Positions 1 to 6,939 are shown, counted from the first letter of the stretch. The stretch is 11,022 nucleotides of DNA from JAVBMU01 sp031552185 (GCA_031552185.1 JAVBMU010000112.1:1-11022); one strand, 5' to 3'. Translations and numbers: made by a program. Notes: generated from the letters alone by a model not told the origin.

Positions 1-228
1 CGTCTCTGCGGCCCCTCGCCCCCGGCGCGCGCTTGCGGCCGCCCTCCCCCTCCGCGCCCGTCGCCGGCGGGCCGCGCCGGCGCCCCCCGCCCCGCCGGCC
101 GGCGCCGGCCCCGGGCCCCCCCCCCCCCCCCCGCCCCCCCGCGCCCCGGGGGCGCCGCGCCGCCCCCCCCCCCCCCGCCCCGCCCGCCCGCCCGTCCGGC
201 CGTCGGTCGGTCGGGCCGCCGACCGTCT
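1..228. other. C-rich low-complexity intergenic DNA at the left edge
   Basis: No credible gene is seen here. The plus strand is almost entirely C and G, with a run of 17 C at 116-132, 7 C at 134-140 and 14 C at 163-176, plus many GCCC, GCGCC and CCGCCC motifs. A plus-strand open frame crosses it from position 33, but its translation is a Pro/Arg/Ala string unlike any ABC-ATPase N-terminus, so I treat it as non-coding. The substrate-binding protein gene of the transporter would be expected to the left. Long C runs are prone to replication slippage and to sequencing or assembly error, so exact run lengths are uncertain. On the minus strand the G runs could form G-quadruplexes. Confidence 0.7.
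204..225 (+). promoter_or_regulatory. Hairpin just upstream of the ytfR ribosome binding site
   Basis: CGGTCGG (204-210) and CCGACCG (219-225) form a perfect 7-bp inverted repeat with an 8-nt loop. It ends 3 nt before the GGAGGG Shine-Dalgarno at 229-234. It could be an mRNA stem that limits ribosome access, the stem of a terminator for an upstream gene, or an operator. No T-tract follows. In DNA this rich in G and C short inverted repeats also arise by chance, so the functional call is weak. Confidence 0.3.
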
Positions 229-245
229 GGAGGGAAAGCCGGCAG

Positions 246-1805
246 ATGACGACGACGAACGACACCACGCGCGACCCGGGCGGGGCGCAGCCCGTGGTCG
301 AGTTGAGCGGGATCTCGATCGAGTTTCCCGGCGTCAAGGCGCTCGACGGGGTCGATTTCCGGCTCTATCCGGGCGAGGTCCATGCGCTGATGGGGGAGAA
401 CGGCGCCGGCAAGTCGACCCTGATCAAGGCGCTGACCGGGGTCTACGCCATCGACGCGGGCACGATCGCCGTCGGCGGCGAGCCGCACGTCTTCAGCGGC
501 CCGGCCCAGGCGCAGGCGGCGGGCATTTCCACTGTCTACCAGGAGGTCAATCTCTGCGAGAACCTCTCGGTCGCCGAGAATGTCATGTTGGGATACGAAC
601 CGCGGCGGGCGGGGGCGGTCGACTTCCGCGCGATGCGCCGGCGGGCGGCGGAACTGCTCCGGGTGCTGAACCTGGACATCGACCCCGCGTCGTCGTTGTC
701 CGGGCACTCGATCGCGGTGCAGCAGCTCGTGGCGATCTGCCGCGCGATGGTGCCGGGCGCGAAGGTCCTGATCCTCGACGAGCCGACCTCCAGCCTGGAC
801 GCCGACGAGGTCGCCCGGCTGTTCGGGGTGATCCGGACCCTGCGCGAGCGCGGGGTGGCCATCTTGTTCGTCTCCCACTTCATCGAGCAGGTCTACGAGA
901 TCTCCGACCGGATGACGGTGCTGCGCAACGGGCGCCTGGTGGGCGAGTTCCGCACGGCGGACCTGCCCCGGCGCGACCTCGTCGCCAAGATGATCGGGGC
1001 CTCCGCCAAGGTCCTCGCCCAGATCGAGGACGGCCCGGTGCGCACCGTGAGCGAGCGGGGTGCGGCGCCGTATCTGCAGGCTGTCGGCGTCGGCCGGCAC
1101 GGCTCGATCGAACCCTTCGATCTGGACCTGTTCCCGGGCGAGGTGGTCGGGCTCGCCGGCCTGCTCGGCTCCGGCCGGTCCGAGCTGGTCCGCTTGCTCG
1201 CGGGCGTCGACCGGGCCGACGCCGGCCACACCACGGTCGGCGGCGAGCGAACCCGGTTGCGCTCCCCGCGCGCCGCGATGGACCGCGGCATCACCTTCTC
1301 CTCCGAGGCGCGCAAGATCGAGGGCATCGTCGGTGACCTCACGGTGCGGGAGAACATCGTCCTGGCGGTCCAGGCCGCCCGGGGCTGGACCCGCCGGCTG
1401 CCGGACCGCAGGGCGGACGAGATTGTCGAGGAATTCCTTACCGTGCTCGACATTCGGCCCCGCAATCCGGACCTGCCCGTCGCCAATCTCTCCGGCGGCA
1501 ATCAGCAGAAGGTGCTCCTGGCGCGCTGGCTGGCCACTGCCCCGAAGCTGCTCATTCTCGACGAGCCGACCCGCGGCATCGACGTCGGGGCGAAGGCCGA
1601 GATTCAACGCCTGGTCGCGCAACTCGCGGCCGAGGGAATGTCCGTCGTCTTCATCTCCGCGGAGTTGGAGGAGGTGCTGCGGTTGTCCCACCGGATCGCC
1701 GTCCTGCGCGACCGCCGAAAGGTCGCCGAACTGATGAACAGCGACGACGTGCGGGCCGACGACGTGGTCGAACTGATCGCCGGCGGGGGAGGTGGGTCGC
1801 GATGA
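246..1805 (+). CDS. ytfR: Sugar ABC importer ATP-binding protein, YtfR type (two fused ATPase domains)
   Basis: This 519-residue cytoplasmic ATPase powers a CUT2-class sugar importer. Domain 1 has Walker A GENGAGKST (50-58), Q-loop YQEVNL (98-103), a divergent signature LSGHSIAVQQ (151-160) and Walker B VLILDEP (174-180). Domain 2 has the degenerate Walker A GLLGSGRSE (305-313) normal for this class, a classical signature LSGGNQQ (415-421) and Walker B LLILDEPTRGID (435-446). Stretches such as FPGVKALD, STLIKALTGVY, QQLVAICRA and GLAGLLGSGR match E. coli YtfR, the galactofuranose importer ATPase, as I remember it. Where YtfR has EDRK this protein has EARK (354-357). The start is the ATG at 246, with GGAGGG at 229-234; an upstream start at 33 would add a spurious Pro/Arg-rich tail. 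It overlaps ytfT by 4 nt (ATGA). An ATPase for another CUT2 sugar (ribose, xylose, galactose) is the alternative. Confidence 0.9.
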   Translation: MTTTNDTTRDPGGAQPVVELSGISIEFPGVKALDGVDFRLYPGEVHALMGENGAGKSTLIKALTGVYAIDAGTIAVGGEPHVFSGPAQAQAAGISTVYQEVNLCENLSVAENVMLGYEPRRAGAVDFRAMRRRAAELLRVLNLDIDPASSLSGHSIAVQQLVAICRAMVPGAKVLILDEPTSSLDADEVARLFGVIRTLRERGVAILFVSHFIEQVYEISDRMTVLRNGRLVGEFRTADLPRRDLVAKMIGASAKVLAQIEDGPVRTVSERGAAPYLQAVGVGRHGSIEPFDLDLFPGEVVGLAGLLGSGRSELVRLLAGVDRADAGHTTVGGERTRLRSPRAAMDRGITFSSEARKIEGIVGDLTVRENIVLAVQAARGWTRRLPDRRADEIVEEFLTVLDIRPRNPDLPVANLSGGNQQKVLLARWLATAPKLLILDEPTRGIDVGAKAEIQRLVAQLAAEGMSVVFISAELEEVLRLSHRIAVLRDRRKVAELMNSDDVRADDVVELIAGGGGGSR

Positions 1806-2875
1806 TCGGGCGCATGGTCTCCCACCGGCTGTTCTGGCCCTCGGCCGCGCTGGTCCTCCTGCTGCTGGCGATCGTCGTCAAGCTCTGGTCGATGGACAAC
1901 CTCGGGGAATTCGTCACCATCAGGAACGGCGGCTTCTACGGGACCGTCCAGACGATCCTGCGCACCAGCGCGCCGCTGCTGTTGATCTCGCTCGGCATGA
2001 CGCTGGTCATCGCGACACGCGGGATCGACCTGTCGGTCGGCGCGGTGGCCGCGATCGCCGGCGCGGTCGCGCTCAAGTACGTCGATTCCTCCGATCGGCC
2101 GGGCTCGCCCGCGACGGCGCTGACCGCCTGCGCGCTGGCGCTGGGGCTGTGTCTCCTGCTCGGCGCCTGGAACGGGTTCCTGGTCGCCGTCCTGGGCATT
2201 CAGCCGATCATCGCCACGCTCGTGCTGATGACGGCCGGGCGGGGCATCGCAATGCTGATCACGCAGGGCTTCATCACCACGGTCACCAGCGACCCCTATG
2301 CGCGGATCGCCAATGGCTTCTGGGTGGGGATTCCGATCGCGATGATCCTCGCGACGGTGATCTTCGTCGCGGTGGCGCTGCTGACTCGGCGCACCGCCCT
2401 CGGAATGCTCGTGGAGGCGATCGGGATCAACCCGGCCGCGAGCCGATTGGCCGGCATCGGGTCGCGCAGCATTACCTGGACCGTCTACATCCTGTGTGCC
2501 TTGTTCTCCGGCCTTGCCGGTCTGATCATCAGCTCGAACACGATGGCCGCGGACGCCAACAGCGCCGGGTTGTTCATCGAATTGGACGCGATCCTCGCCG
2601 TCGTCATCGGCGGGACCTCGCTCGCCGGTGGGAAGTTCTCGCTCTCGGGCACCCTGGTGGGGGTGCTGGTGCTGTCCGCGATGACCCAGGCGGTCACCAT
2701 GCTCGGGGTTCCGGTCAATTCCGTCAAGGTCTTCAAGGGGCTGGTGGTGCTAGTGGTCTGCGTCCTGCAGTCGCCCGTGGTCCGCCGCAAGCTCGGCGCA
2801 TTGCGGCGCCGCCCGCCGACGCCGATCCCGGCGCCCGGCCGGGTCCCGGCGGTCGAAGGGACGGTGGCGGGATGA
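1802..2875 (+). CDS. ytfT: Sugar ABC importer permease, YtfT type
   Basis: A 357-residue polytopic inner-membrane permease of the CUT2 (BPD_transp_2) family, one of two non-identical subunits forming the translocation path with YjfF. Hydrophobic segments run from residue 11 to about 325. The family signature GMTLVIATRGIDLSVGA (65-81) is present, as is LDAILAVVIGGTSLAGG near the C-terminus. Segments such as RTALGMLVEAIGIN, ADANSAGLFIELDAILAVV and QPIIATLVLMTAGRG resemble E. coli YtfT as remembered, which separates it from the ribose permease RbsC. The ATG overlaps the ytfR stop (ATGA), and GGAGGTG at 1788-1794 inside ytfR is a strong ribosome site 7 nt upstream. The C-terminal 30 residues are Pro/Arg-rich and probably cytoplasmic. 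It ends in another ATGA overlap with yjfF, so the three genes are one coupled operon. Confidence 0.88.
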   Translation: MIGRMVSHRLFWPSAALVLLLLAIVVKLWSMDNLGEFVTIRNGGFYGTVQTILRTSAPLLLISLGMTLVIATRGIDLSVGAVAAIAGAVALKYVDSSDRPGSPATALTACALALGLCLLLGAWNGFLVAVLGIQPIIATLVLMTAGRGIAMLITQGFITTVTSDPYARIANGFWVGIPIAMILATVIFVAVALLTRRTALGMLVEAIGINPAASRLAGIGSRSITWTVYILCALFSGLAGLIISSNTMAADANSAGLFIELDAILAVVIGGTSLAGGKFSLSGTLVGVLVLSAMTQAVTMLGVPVNSVKVFKGLVVLVVCVLQSPVVRRKLGALRRRPPTPIPAPGRVPAVEGTVAG

Positions 2876-3921
2876 CGACGTCGACGACGACGCGGGCTGC
2901 GCGCGGTGGCGCCGGCGGCGGGCTCGCGGGCTGGGCCGAGCGGTTCGGAGGGCGGCGGCTGGACCGGCGCTACCTGCCGGTGCTCGGCGCCTTCATTGTC
3001 TTTGTGCTGATGCTCGTGGTCGGTGGCGTCCGCTACGGCGATACGTTCCTATCCGGACTGCAACTGTCCAACTTGCTGATCAACAATGCCCATCTGGTGG
3101 TGATCGCCGTCGGCATGACCTTCGTCATTCTGACCGGCGGGATCGACCTGTCGGTGGGCTCGGTGCTGGCCCTGTCGGCCGTGTGCGCGGCGTATCTTTT
3201 CCGCACCGAGTGGCCGATCGGGATGGTGTTGCCGCTGGTGGTGATCGTCGGCTCGCTGATGGGGCTCGTCGTCGGGGTGATGGTGCATTACTTCGAGATC
3301 CAGCCCTTCATTGCCTCGCTCGCCGCGATGTTCATCGCGCGCGGGCTGTGCTACGTCATCGCCCCCGAATCGATTCCGATTCACGAGCCGAACTTCGTCT
3401 CGCTGACCTCCTGGCAGACGCAATTCAACCTGCTCGGCCGGACCTGGCATGTCAATGCGGCCGTGATCATCGCGCTGGTCGTCGTCGCCGTGGCGTTCTA
3501 TTTCCTGCACTACACCCGGTTCGGCCGGACCGTGTATGCGATCGGGGGAAACGAGCAGTCCGCCATGTTGATGGGGCTGCCGGTCGCGCGCACGAAGGTG
3601 CTCGTCTACGTGGTCAGCGGTACCTGTGCGGGGCTGGGCGGGCTGCTGTTCGCGATGAACATTCGGTCGGGCTACGCCCTGCACGGGGTGGGCATGGAAC
3701 TCGACGCGATCGCGGCGGTGGTGATCGGCGGGACGCTGCTCACCGGCGGTGCCGGCTTTGTGCTCGGCTCGCTGCTCGGGGTGCTCATCTTCGGTGAGAT
3801 CCAGATGATCATTACCTTCCAGGGCACCTTGAGTTCGTGGTGGACCCGCATCGTCATCGGCGCGATGCTGTTGGTCTTCGTCGTCCTGCAGCGGGTGGTG
3901 ATGACGCAGCGACGAACCTGA
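2872..3921 (+). CDS. yjfF: Sugar ABC importer permease, YjfF type
   Basis: A 349-residue membrane permease, partner of the upstream YtfT-like subunit. A hydrophilic, Thr/Gly/Arg-rich N-terminus of about 33 residues is followed by about eight to ten hydrophobic segments. The CUT2 signature is GMTFVILTGGIDLSVGS (81-97). Long stretches closely resemble E. coli YjfF as I remember it: YAIGGNEQSAMLMGL, SGYALHGVGMELDAIA, VVIGGTLLTGGAG and QGTLSSWWTRIVIGA. Having both a YtfT-like and a YjfF-like permease is the mark of the galactofuranose-type importer rather than ribose systems with one homodimeric permease. The ATG at 2872 overlaps the ytfT stop at 2873-2875, with only a weak purine-rich site upstream (around 2855-2863), so translation is probably coupled. 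A longer open frame in this phase starting at 1792 is out-of-frame reading through ytfT and not a fusion protein. Confidence 0.88.
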   Translation: MTTSTTTRAARGGAGGGLAGWAERFGGRRLDRRYLPVLGAFIVFVLMLVVGGVRYGDTFLSGLQLSNLLINNAHLVVIAVGMTFVILTGGIDLSVGSVLALSAVCAAYLFRTEWPIGMVLPLVVIVGSLMGLVVGVMVHYFEIQPFIASLAAMFIARGLCYVIAPESIPIHEPNFVSLTSWQTQFNLLGRTWHVNAAVIIALVVVAVAFYFLHYTRFGRTVYAIGGNEQSAMLMGLPVARTKVLVYVVSGTCAGLGGLLFAMNIRSGYALHGVGMELDAIAAVVIGGTLLTGGAGFVLGSLLGVLIFGEIQMIITFQGTLSSWWTRIVIGAMLLVFVVLQRVVMTQRRT

Positions 3922-3922
3922 G

Positions 3923-3945
3923 CGGGCCGGCCCGGAGGCGGCCCG
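3923..3945 (+). terminator. Possible GC-rich stem after yjfF
   Basis: Directly after the yjfF stop, CGGGCC (3923-3928) can pair with GGCCCG (3940-3945). The first arm is also part of a 12-bp self-palindrome, CGGGCCGGCCCG (3923-3934). No T-tract follows. It could act as a terminator of the U-tract-independent kind, but the whole stretch to 4010 is G/C-dominated, so chance pairing is likely. Confidence 0.25.
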
Positions 3946-4072
3946 GGGGCGGCGGCGGGCCGGCGGGGGGGCCGGCGGCGGGAACTGCGGGCGGGGCGGG
4001 GTGCCAGGCATGGCGGGTCTATCCGGCATAACTGATCTGTGTCAGAATGCCGGTACCGTCGAAGGAGGGGTC

Positions 4073-4414
4073 GTGAACCCTCGAACCGCGCGCGCTCTGG
4101 GCATTCTGGGTTGTTGCATGGCGCTGGGCGCTCCCGCCGCCGCGTTGGCGGACAACGGGCCGGCCGGTCCGGGATCCTCGAACAACGTCACTGTTTCGGT
4201 CGACATTTCGCCGATGGCTACTCCGGGCGGGCCGACGCCCGGCGCCCCGGACGAAACTGGCGCTGGGGGCGCTGGGGGCGCCGGGGGGTCCGGAGGCAAG
4301 GGCGGGAAGCTGCCGCTCACCGGCGGATCCGTGGCGGGGCTGGCCGCACTCAGCGCCGGCGCGATCGTCACCGGCGTCTACGTGCGCCGACGCGCCGACG
4401 CGCGCAAGACCTAG
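4073..4414 (+). CDS. Small secreted protein with C-terminal LPLTG sortase signal
   Basis: A 113-residue protein that I cannot assign to a named family. Its layout is a signal peptide (basic NPRTAR, hydrophobic core from about residue 8, likely cleavage after ALA at 24-26), then a short Asn/Thr/Pro mature region with VTVSVDISP. A Gly-rich linker (GAGGAGGAGGSGGKGGK) follows, then LPLTG at residues 80-84, a hydrophobic segment (about 86-104) and a basic RRRADARKT tail. That order is the cell-wall sorting signal used by sortases to attach proteins to peptidoglycan or to pilins. No sortase gene is in the window. The start is the GTG at 4073, with AAGGAGGGG at 4062-4070. An in-frame ATG at 4001 would add 24 non-signal residues before the signal peptide and is rejected. 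The 151-bp gap after yjfF suggests its own promoter. The folded part is tiny (about 50 residues), so it may be a spacer, a minor pilin-like protein or a coat peptide. Confidence 0.75.
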   Translation: MNPRTARALGILGCCMALGAPAAALADNGPAGPGSSNNVTVSVDISPMATPGGPTPGAPDETGAGGAGGAGGSGGKGGKLPLTGGSVAGLAALSAGAIVTGVYVRRRADARKT

Positions 4415-4593
4415 CGAGCGGCCGCGGTTGAACGGCGCGGAGGCGAATGCCACGGGACGCCCGGACCCCCGCCCGCGCGCCGTCGCGACCGGTCGGGCGC
4501 CGGCCCGGTACTCGTCAACCCGAAGCCCGTCCTCCGGCGGCGGGCCCGGCGGGAAGTGGGCGAGCAGATCCAGACCGTTTCCTGGCGCTAGCT

Positions 4594-4685
4594 GAGCCGC
4601 GCCGCGCGAGGTAGAGCCGCGCCGCGCGAGGTAGAGCCGTAGTGCGTCCGACCCGCCGGTCCGGCGACGCCACGGATCTACCTCG
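4594..4685. repeat. 20-nt tandem repeat with inverted unit between convergent genes
   Basis: In the 294-bp gap between the LPLTG-protein gene and ktrA, which converge here, GAGCCGCGCCGCGCGAGGTA occurs twice in perfect tandem (4594-4613, 4614-4633), followed by a partial third copy (4634-4640). The core CGAGGTAGA (4607-4615 and 4627-4635) recurs inverted as TCTACCTCG (4677-4685), giving a 9-bp perfect inverted repeat. The loop contains a small CGCCG/CGGCG stem (4654-4666). The same core and the same 20-nt period occur in the array after rex. The structure could serve as a bidirectional terminator. I see no gene in 4415-4708. Confidence 0.75.
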
Positions 4686-4708
4686 GGGTCGGCGTCGGCG
4701 GCCGGCCG

Positions 4709-5443
4709 CTACGGCCGCGCCGCGAAGCGGTCCAGCAACTCGGCGTGCCCGGAGACGACGAGCAGGTCGTTGCCGCTGATCCGGGTCTGCGGCGTCGCGT
4801 AGACGAACTCCAGCCCCGGCGGCTTGACCCCGATCACGCGCACGCCGTAGCGCTCCAAGATCTTGGACTGCTCGATCGTGAAGCCGCGGATCTCGCGCGG
4901 CGGGCGCATCTTGACGATCGTGAAGCCGTCCTCGACCTCGATGTAGTCGAGCAACTTGCCGGAGACGAGGTGCGCCACCCGGTTCCCGGCGTCGAACTCC
5001 GGAAAGACGATGTGGTGCGCGCCGATTCGCTGCAGGATGCGCCCGTGTTCGGCGGAGACGGCTTTGGCCCAGATCTGCTCGGTGCCCAGGTCCACCAGGT
5101 TCCCGGTGATCAGGACGCTGGCTTCCAACGATGACCCGACGCCGACGACGGCCACGGGGAAATCGCGCGCGCCCAACTGTTCCAGCGCGGTCGGGTTGGT
5201 GGCGTCCGCCTCGACCAGCGGGATGATGCCGCTCCACTGGGCGATCAGTTGGGGCGAGCGTTCGACGGCGAGCACCTCCTGGCCGAGCCGGTCGAGGGTG
5301 CGGGCGATGGCGGAGCCGAACCGGCCCAGGCCGATGAGCAGCACGCCGTCGTCCTTGGCCATGGCCCGCCCGCCGTCCGTGCGGCGCGACGGCGCGGTAA
5401 TGCGTTCGGCGATGCCGCCGGTGGGATCGTGCGGGTCGGACAC
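4709..5443 (-). CDS. ktrA: Potassium uptake regulatory subunit, KtrA/TrkA type (RCK protein)
   Basis: A cytoplasmic RCK protein that forms a ring under the KtrB channel and gates K+ uptake on nucleotide binding. From the ATG at 5362 it is 217 residues, the usual length. GLGRFG (11-16) is the Rossmann nucleotide loop, E34 in LAVE would contact the ribose, and RCK_N runs to about 125. RCK_C (about 135-217) includes FTIVKMRPPREIRGFTI and ends in GNDLLVVSGHAELLDRF. I chose the GTG at 5443, which adds 27 hydrophilic residues, because GGAAGG lies 6 nt upstream (5450-5455) and the added codons have the same G/C third-position bias as the gene. The ATG at 5362 has only a weak GGCGGGCGGG and is a real alternative. 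It lies downstream of ktrB on the same strand, 116 nt away, and is presumably co-transcribed. Confidence 0.9.
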   Translation of the reverse strand: MSDPHDPTGGIAERITAPSRRTDGGRAMAKDDGVLLIGLGRFGSAIARTLDRLGQEVLAVERSPQLIAQWSGIIPLVEADATNPTALEQLGARDFPVAVVGVGSSLEASVLITGNLVDLGTEQIWAKAVSAEHGRILQRIGAHHIVFPEFDAGNRVAHLVSGKLLDYIEVEDGFTIVKMRPPREIRGFTIEQSKILERYGVRVIGVKPPGLEFVYATPQTRISGNDLLVVSGHAELLDRFAARP

Positions 5444-5460
5444 GGCGTGCCTTCCGTCGG

Positions 5461-5543
5461 GGGTCGGGTGGATCGGGTCGGGTCGGGTGGGTCGGGTCAG
5501 TCGGGTCGGGTGGATCGGGTCGGGTCGGGTGGGTCGGGCGGTC
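5461..5543. repeat. G-rich 42-nt tandem duplication in the ktrB-ktrA spacer
   Basis: Two copies of a 36-nt identical sequence start at 5461 and 5503, a period of 42 nt. Each begins GGGTCGGGTGGATCGGGTCG and continues with more GGGTC/GGGTG units. The plus strand has many GGG tracts separated by 2-5 nt, a pattern compatible with a G-quadruplex. In the ktrBA transcript the same segment would read as C-rich CCCGACCC. It sits 7 nt upstream of the ktrA ribosome site and after the ktrB stop, so it may affect relative expression, or it may simply be slippage-generated sequence. It does not encode a fused KtrB-KtrA protein. Confidence 0.85.
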
Positions 5544-5559
5544 CGCCGGTCGGGCCGCG

Positions 5560-6939
5560 TCAGCCGATGATGGGCCGCTCCTCCGGGTAGCGAATGACGC
5601 GCCGTCGGTCGCGCAGCGCGAGAGCGGCGGCGAACGTCATCGGCCCCGTCCGGCCGACGAACATCAGCGCGATCAGGACGTATTTCGCCGCGGTCGGCAG
5701 GCTCGGCGTAATGCCGGTGGACAGGCCGACGGTAGCGAATGCGGAGATCACCTCGAACAGGACCTGGTCCAGGCTGAGCCCGGTGAGTTCGAGCACGATG
5801 AGCGTGGCGAGCAGCACCGCCGTCGCGCCGACGAAGACCACCGCGACGGACAGCCGCAGCGTCTCGCGGGGGATCCGCCGGCCGAAGGCCTCCACGTCCC
5901 GGTCCCCGCGGGCCTCGGCCAGGATGGCGAGCAGCATCACGGCCAGCGTGGTCACCTTGATCCCGCCGGCCGTCGACGCCGAGCCGCCGCCGACGAACAT
6001 CAACGCGTCGCTGACCAGCCAACTCGCCTCGCGCATCTGCCCGATGTCGATGGTGGACAGCCCGCAGGACCGTGGCATCATGCCAGTGAACAGCGAGGTC
6101 AAGACCTTGGTCCCCACGGGCTGTGGCCCGAGGGTGTGCGGATTCGTCCACTCCATGGCCGCGAACACGATGGCGCCGATCAGAAGCAGCAAGGCGCTGG
6201 TGGTCAGGGTGATCTTGGTGTGCAGGCTCCACTTCGAGGCGTTCCGGCGGTGCCGCATAACGTTCAGGATCACGGGGAAGCCGAGGGAACCGACGAACAC
6301 CCCGATCAGGATCGGGATGCACAGCGCCCAGTCGCCCGCGTACGGCATCAGCCCCTCCTCGGTGGGGACGAAGCCCGCGTTGTTGAAGGCGGAGATGCCG
6401 TAGAACAGGCCGTGCCAGGCGGCCTCCCCGGTGGATTGGCCGAGCGTGAGGAACCGGGGGAACAGGACCGCGGCCACCGCCAACTCGAGACTCGTCGAGG
6501 TGACGATCACCACGCGGACGAGTGAGCCGACCTCCCCGAGCCGGGTGGTCTTGGTCTCCTCGGCGGTGAGCAGGCGTTGGGTCAGGCCGATCCGGCGGGA
6601 CACGGCCATGCCGAGGATCGAGGCCAGCGTCATGACGCCGAGGCCGCCCACCTTGATGGCGATCAGGATGATGACGAGGCCGTAGGTGGACCAATAGGTG
6701 GCGGTCGGCACCACCACCAGGCCGGTGACGCACACGGCCGACGTCGCCGTGAACAAGGCGTCGACGAACGGGGCCGGTTCGCCCGACGCCGTCGCCCAGG
6801 GGGCGAGGAGGAGGCTTGTGAAGAGCGCAACGACGCCGGCGAAGACAGTCACGGCCAGCCGGGCGGGGGACTGACGGGCAACGCGGTCGACCAGTTCACG
6901 CCCGGCGCGCAGCGGCCGATTCATCGCGGGTGCCGCCAT
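5560..6939 (-). CDS. ktrB: Potassium uptake membrane subunit, KtrB/TrkH type
   Basis: A 459-residue polytopic membrane protein that conducts K+ (with Na+ coupling in studied KtrB proteins), assembled with a KtrA ring. The four M1-P-M2 repeats carry recognisable selectivity-filter loops: TSAVCVTGL (66-74), SAFNNAGF (183-190), RSCGLSTID (290-298) and SAFATVGLS (399-407). The family hallmark GGGSASTAGGIKVTT lies at 317-331, in the gating-loop region between the third and fourth units. The length fits KtrB, and the neighbouring single-RCK protein supports Ktr rather than the larger Trk system. The ATG at 6939 is preceded by AGGAGGTCGA, a near-ideal ribosome site; a second ATG five codons in lacks one. 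The gene is divergent from the acuC-type gene, sharing a 151-bp upstream region (6940-7090). Confidence 0.93.
   Translation of the reverse strand: MAAPAMNRPLRAGRELVDRVARQSPARLAVTVFAGVVALFTSLLLAPWATASGEPAPFVDALFTATSAVCVTGLVVVPTATYWSTYGLVIILIAIKVGGLGVMTLASILGMAVSRRIGLTQRLLTAEETKTTRLGEVGSLVRVVIVTSTSLELAVAAVLFPRFLTLGQSTGEAAWHGLFYGISAFNNAGFVPTEEGLMPYAGDWALCIPILIGVFVGSLGFPVILNVMRHRRNASKWSLHTKITLTTSALLLLIGAIVFAAMEWTNPHTLGPQPVGTKVLTSLFTGMMPRSCGLSTIDIGQMREASWLVSDALMFVGGGSASTAGGIKVTTLAVMLLAILAEARGDRDVEAFGRRIPRETLRLSVAVVFVGATAVLLATLIVLELTGLSLDQVLFEVISAFATVGLSTGITPSLPTAAKYVLIALMFVGRTGPMTFAAALALRDRRRVIRYPEERPIIG

Noticed and set aside
33..245. N-terminal extension of the YtfR ATPase to position 33
   Set aside because: The extra 71 residues are a Pro/Arg/Ala string from the C-rich tract, with no family resemblance; the ATG at 246 has a GGAGGG ribosome site.
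1792..2871. A 709-residue fusion ahead of YjfF
   Set aside because: The first 360 codons read ytfT in the wrong frame and give an Arg/Asp/Gly-rich sequence; the true YjfF start is the ATGA overlap at 2872.
4103..4120. Lipobox (ILGC) making the LPLTG protein a lipoprotein
   Set aside because: The hydrophobic stretch before the cysteine is only about seven residues, too short for a lipoprotein signal, and a normal signal-peptidase site ALA-DN lies further on.
5444..6733. A minus-strand frame continuing upstream of KtrA through ktrB
   Set aside because: It is the wrong frame of ktrB (His/Arg/Asp-rich), and the spacer repeat encodes only a PTRPDP-like string.
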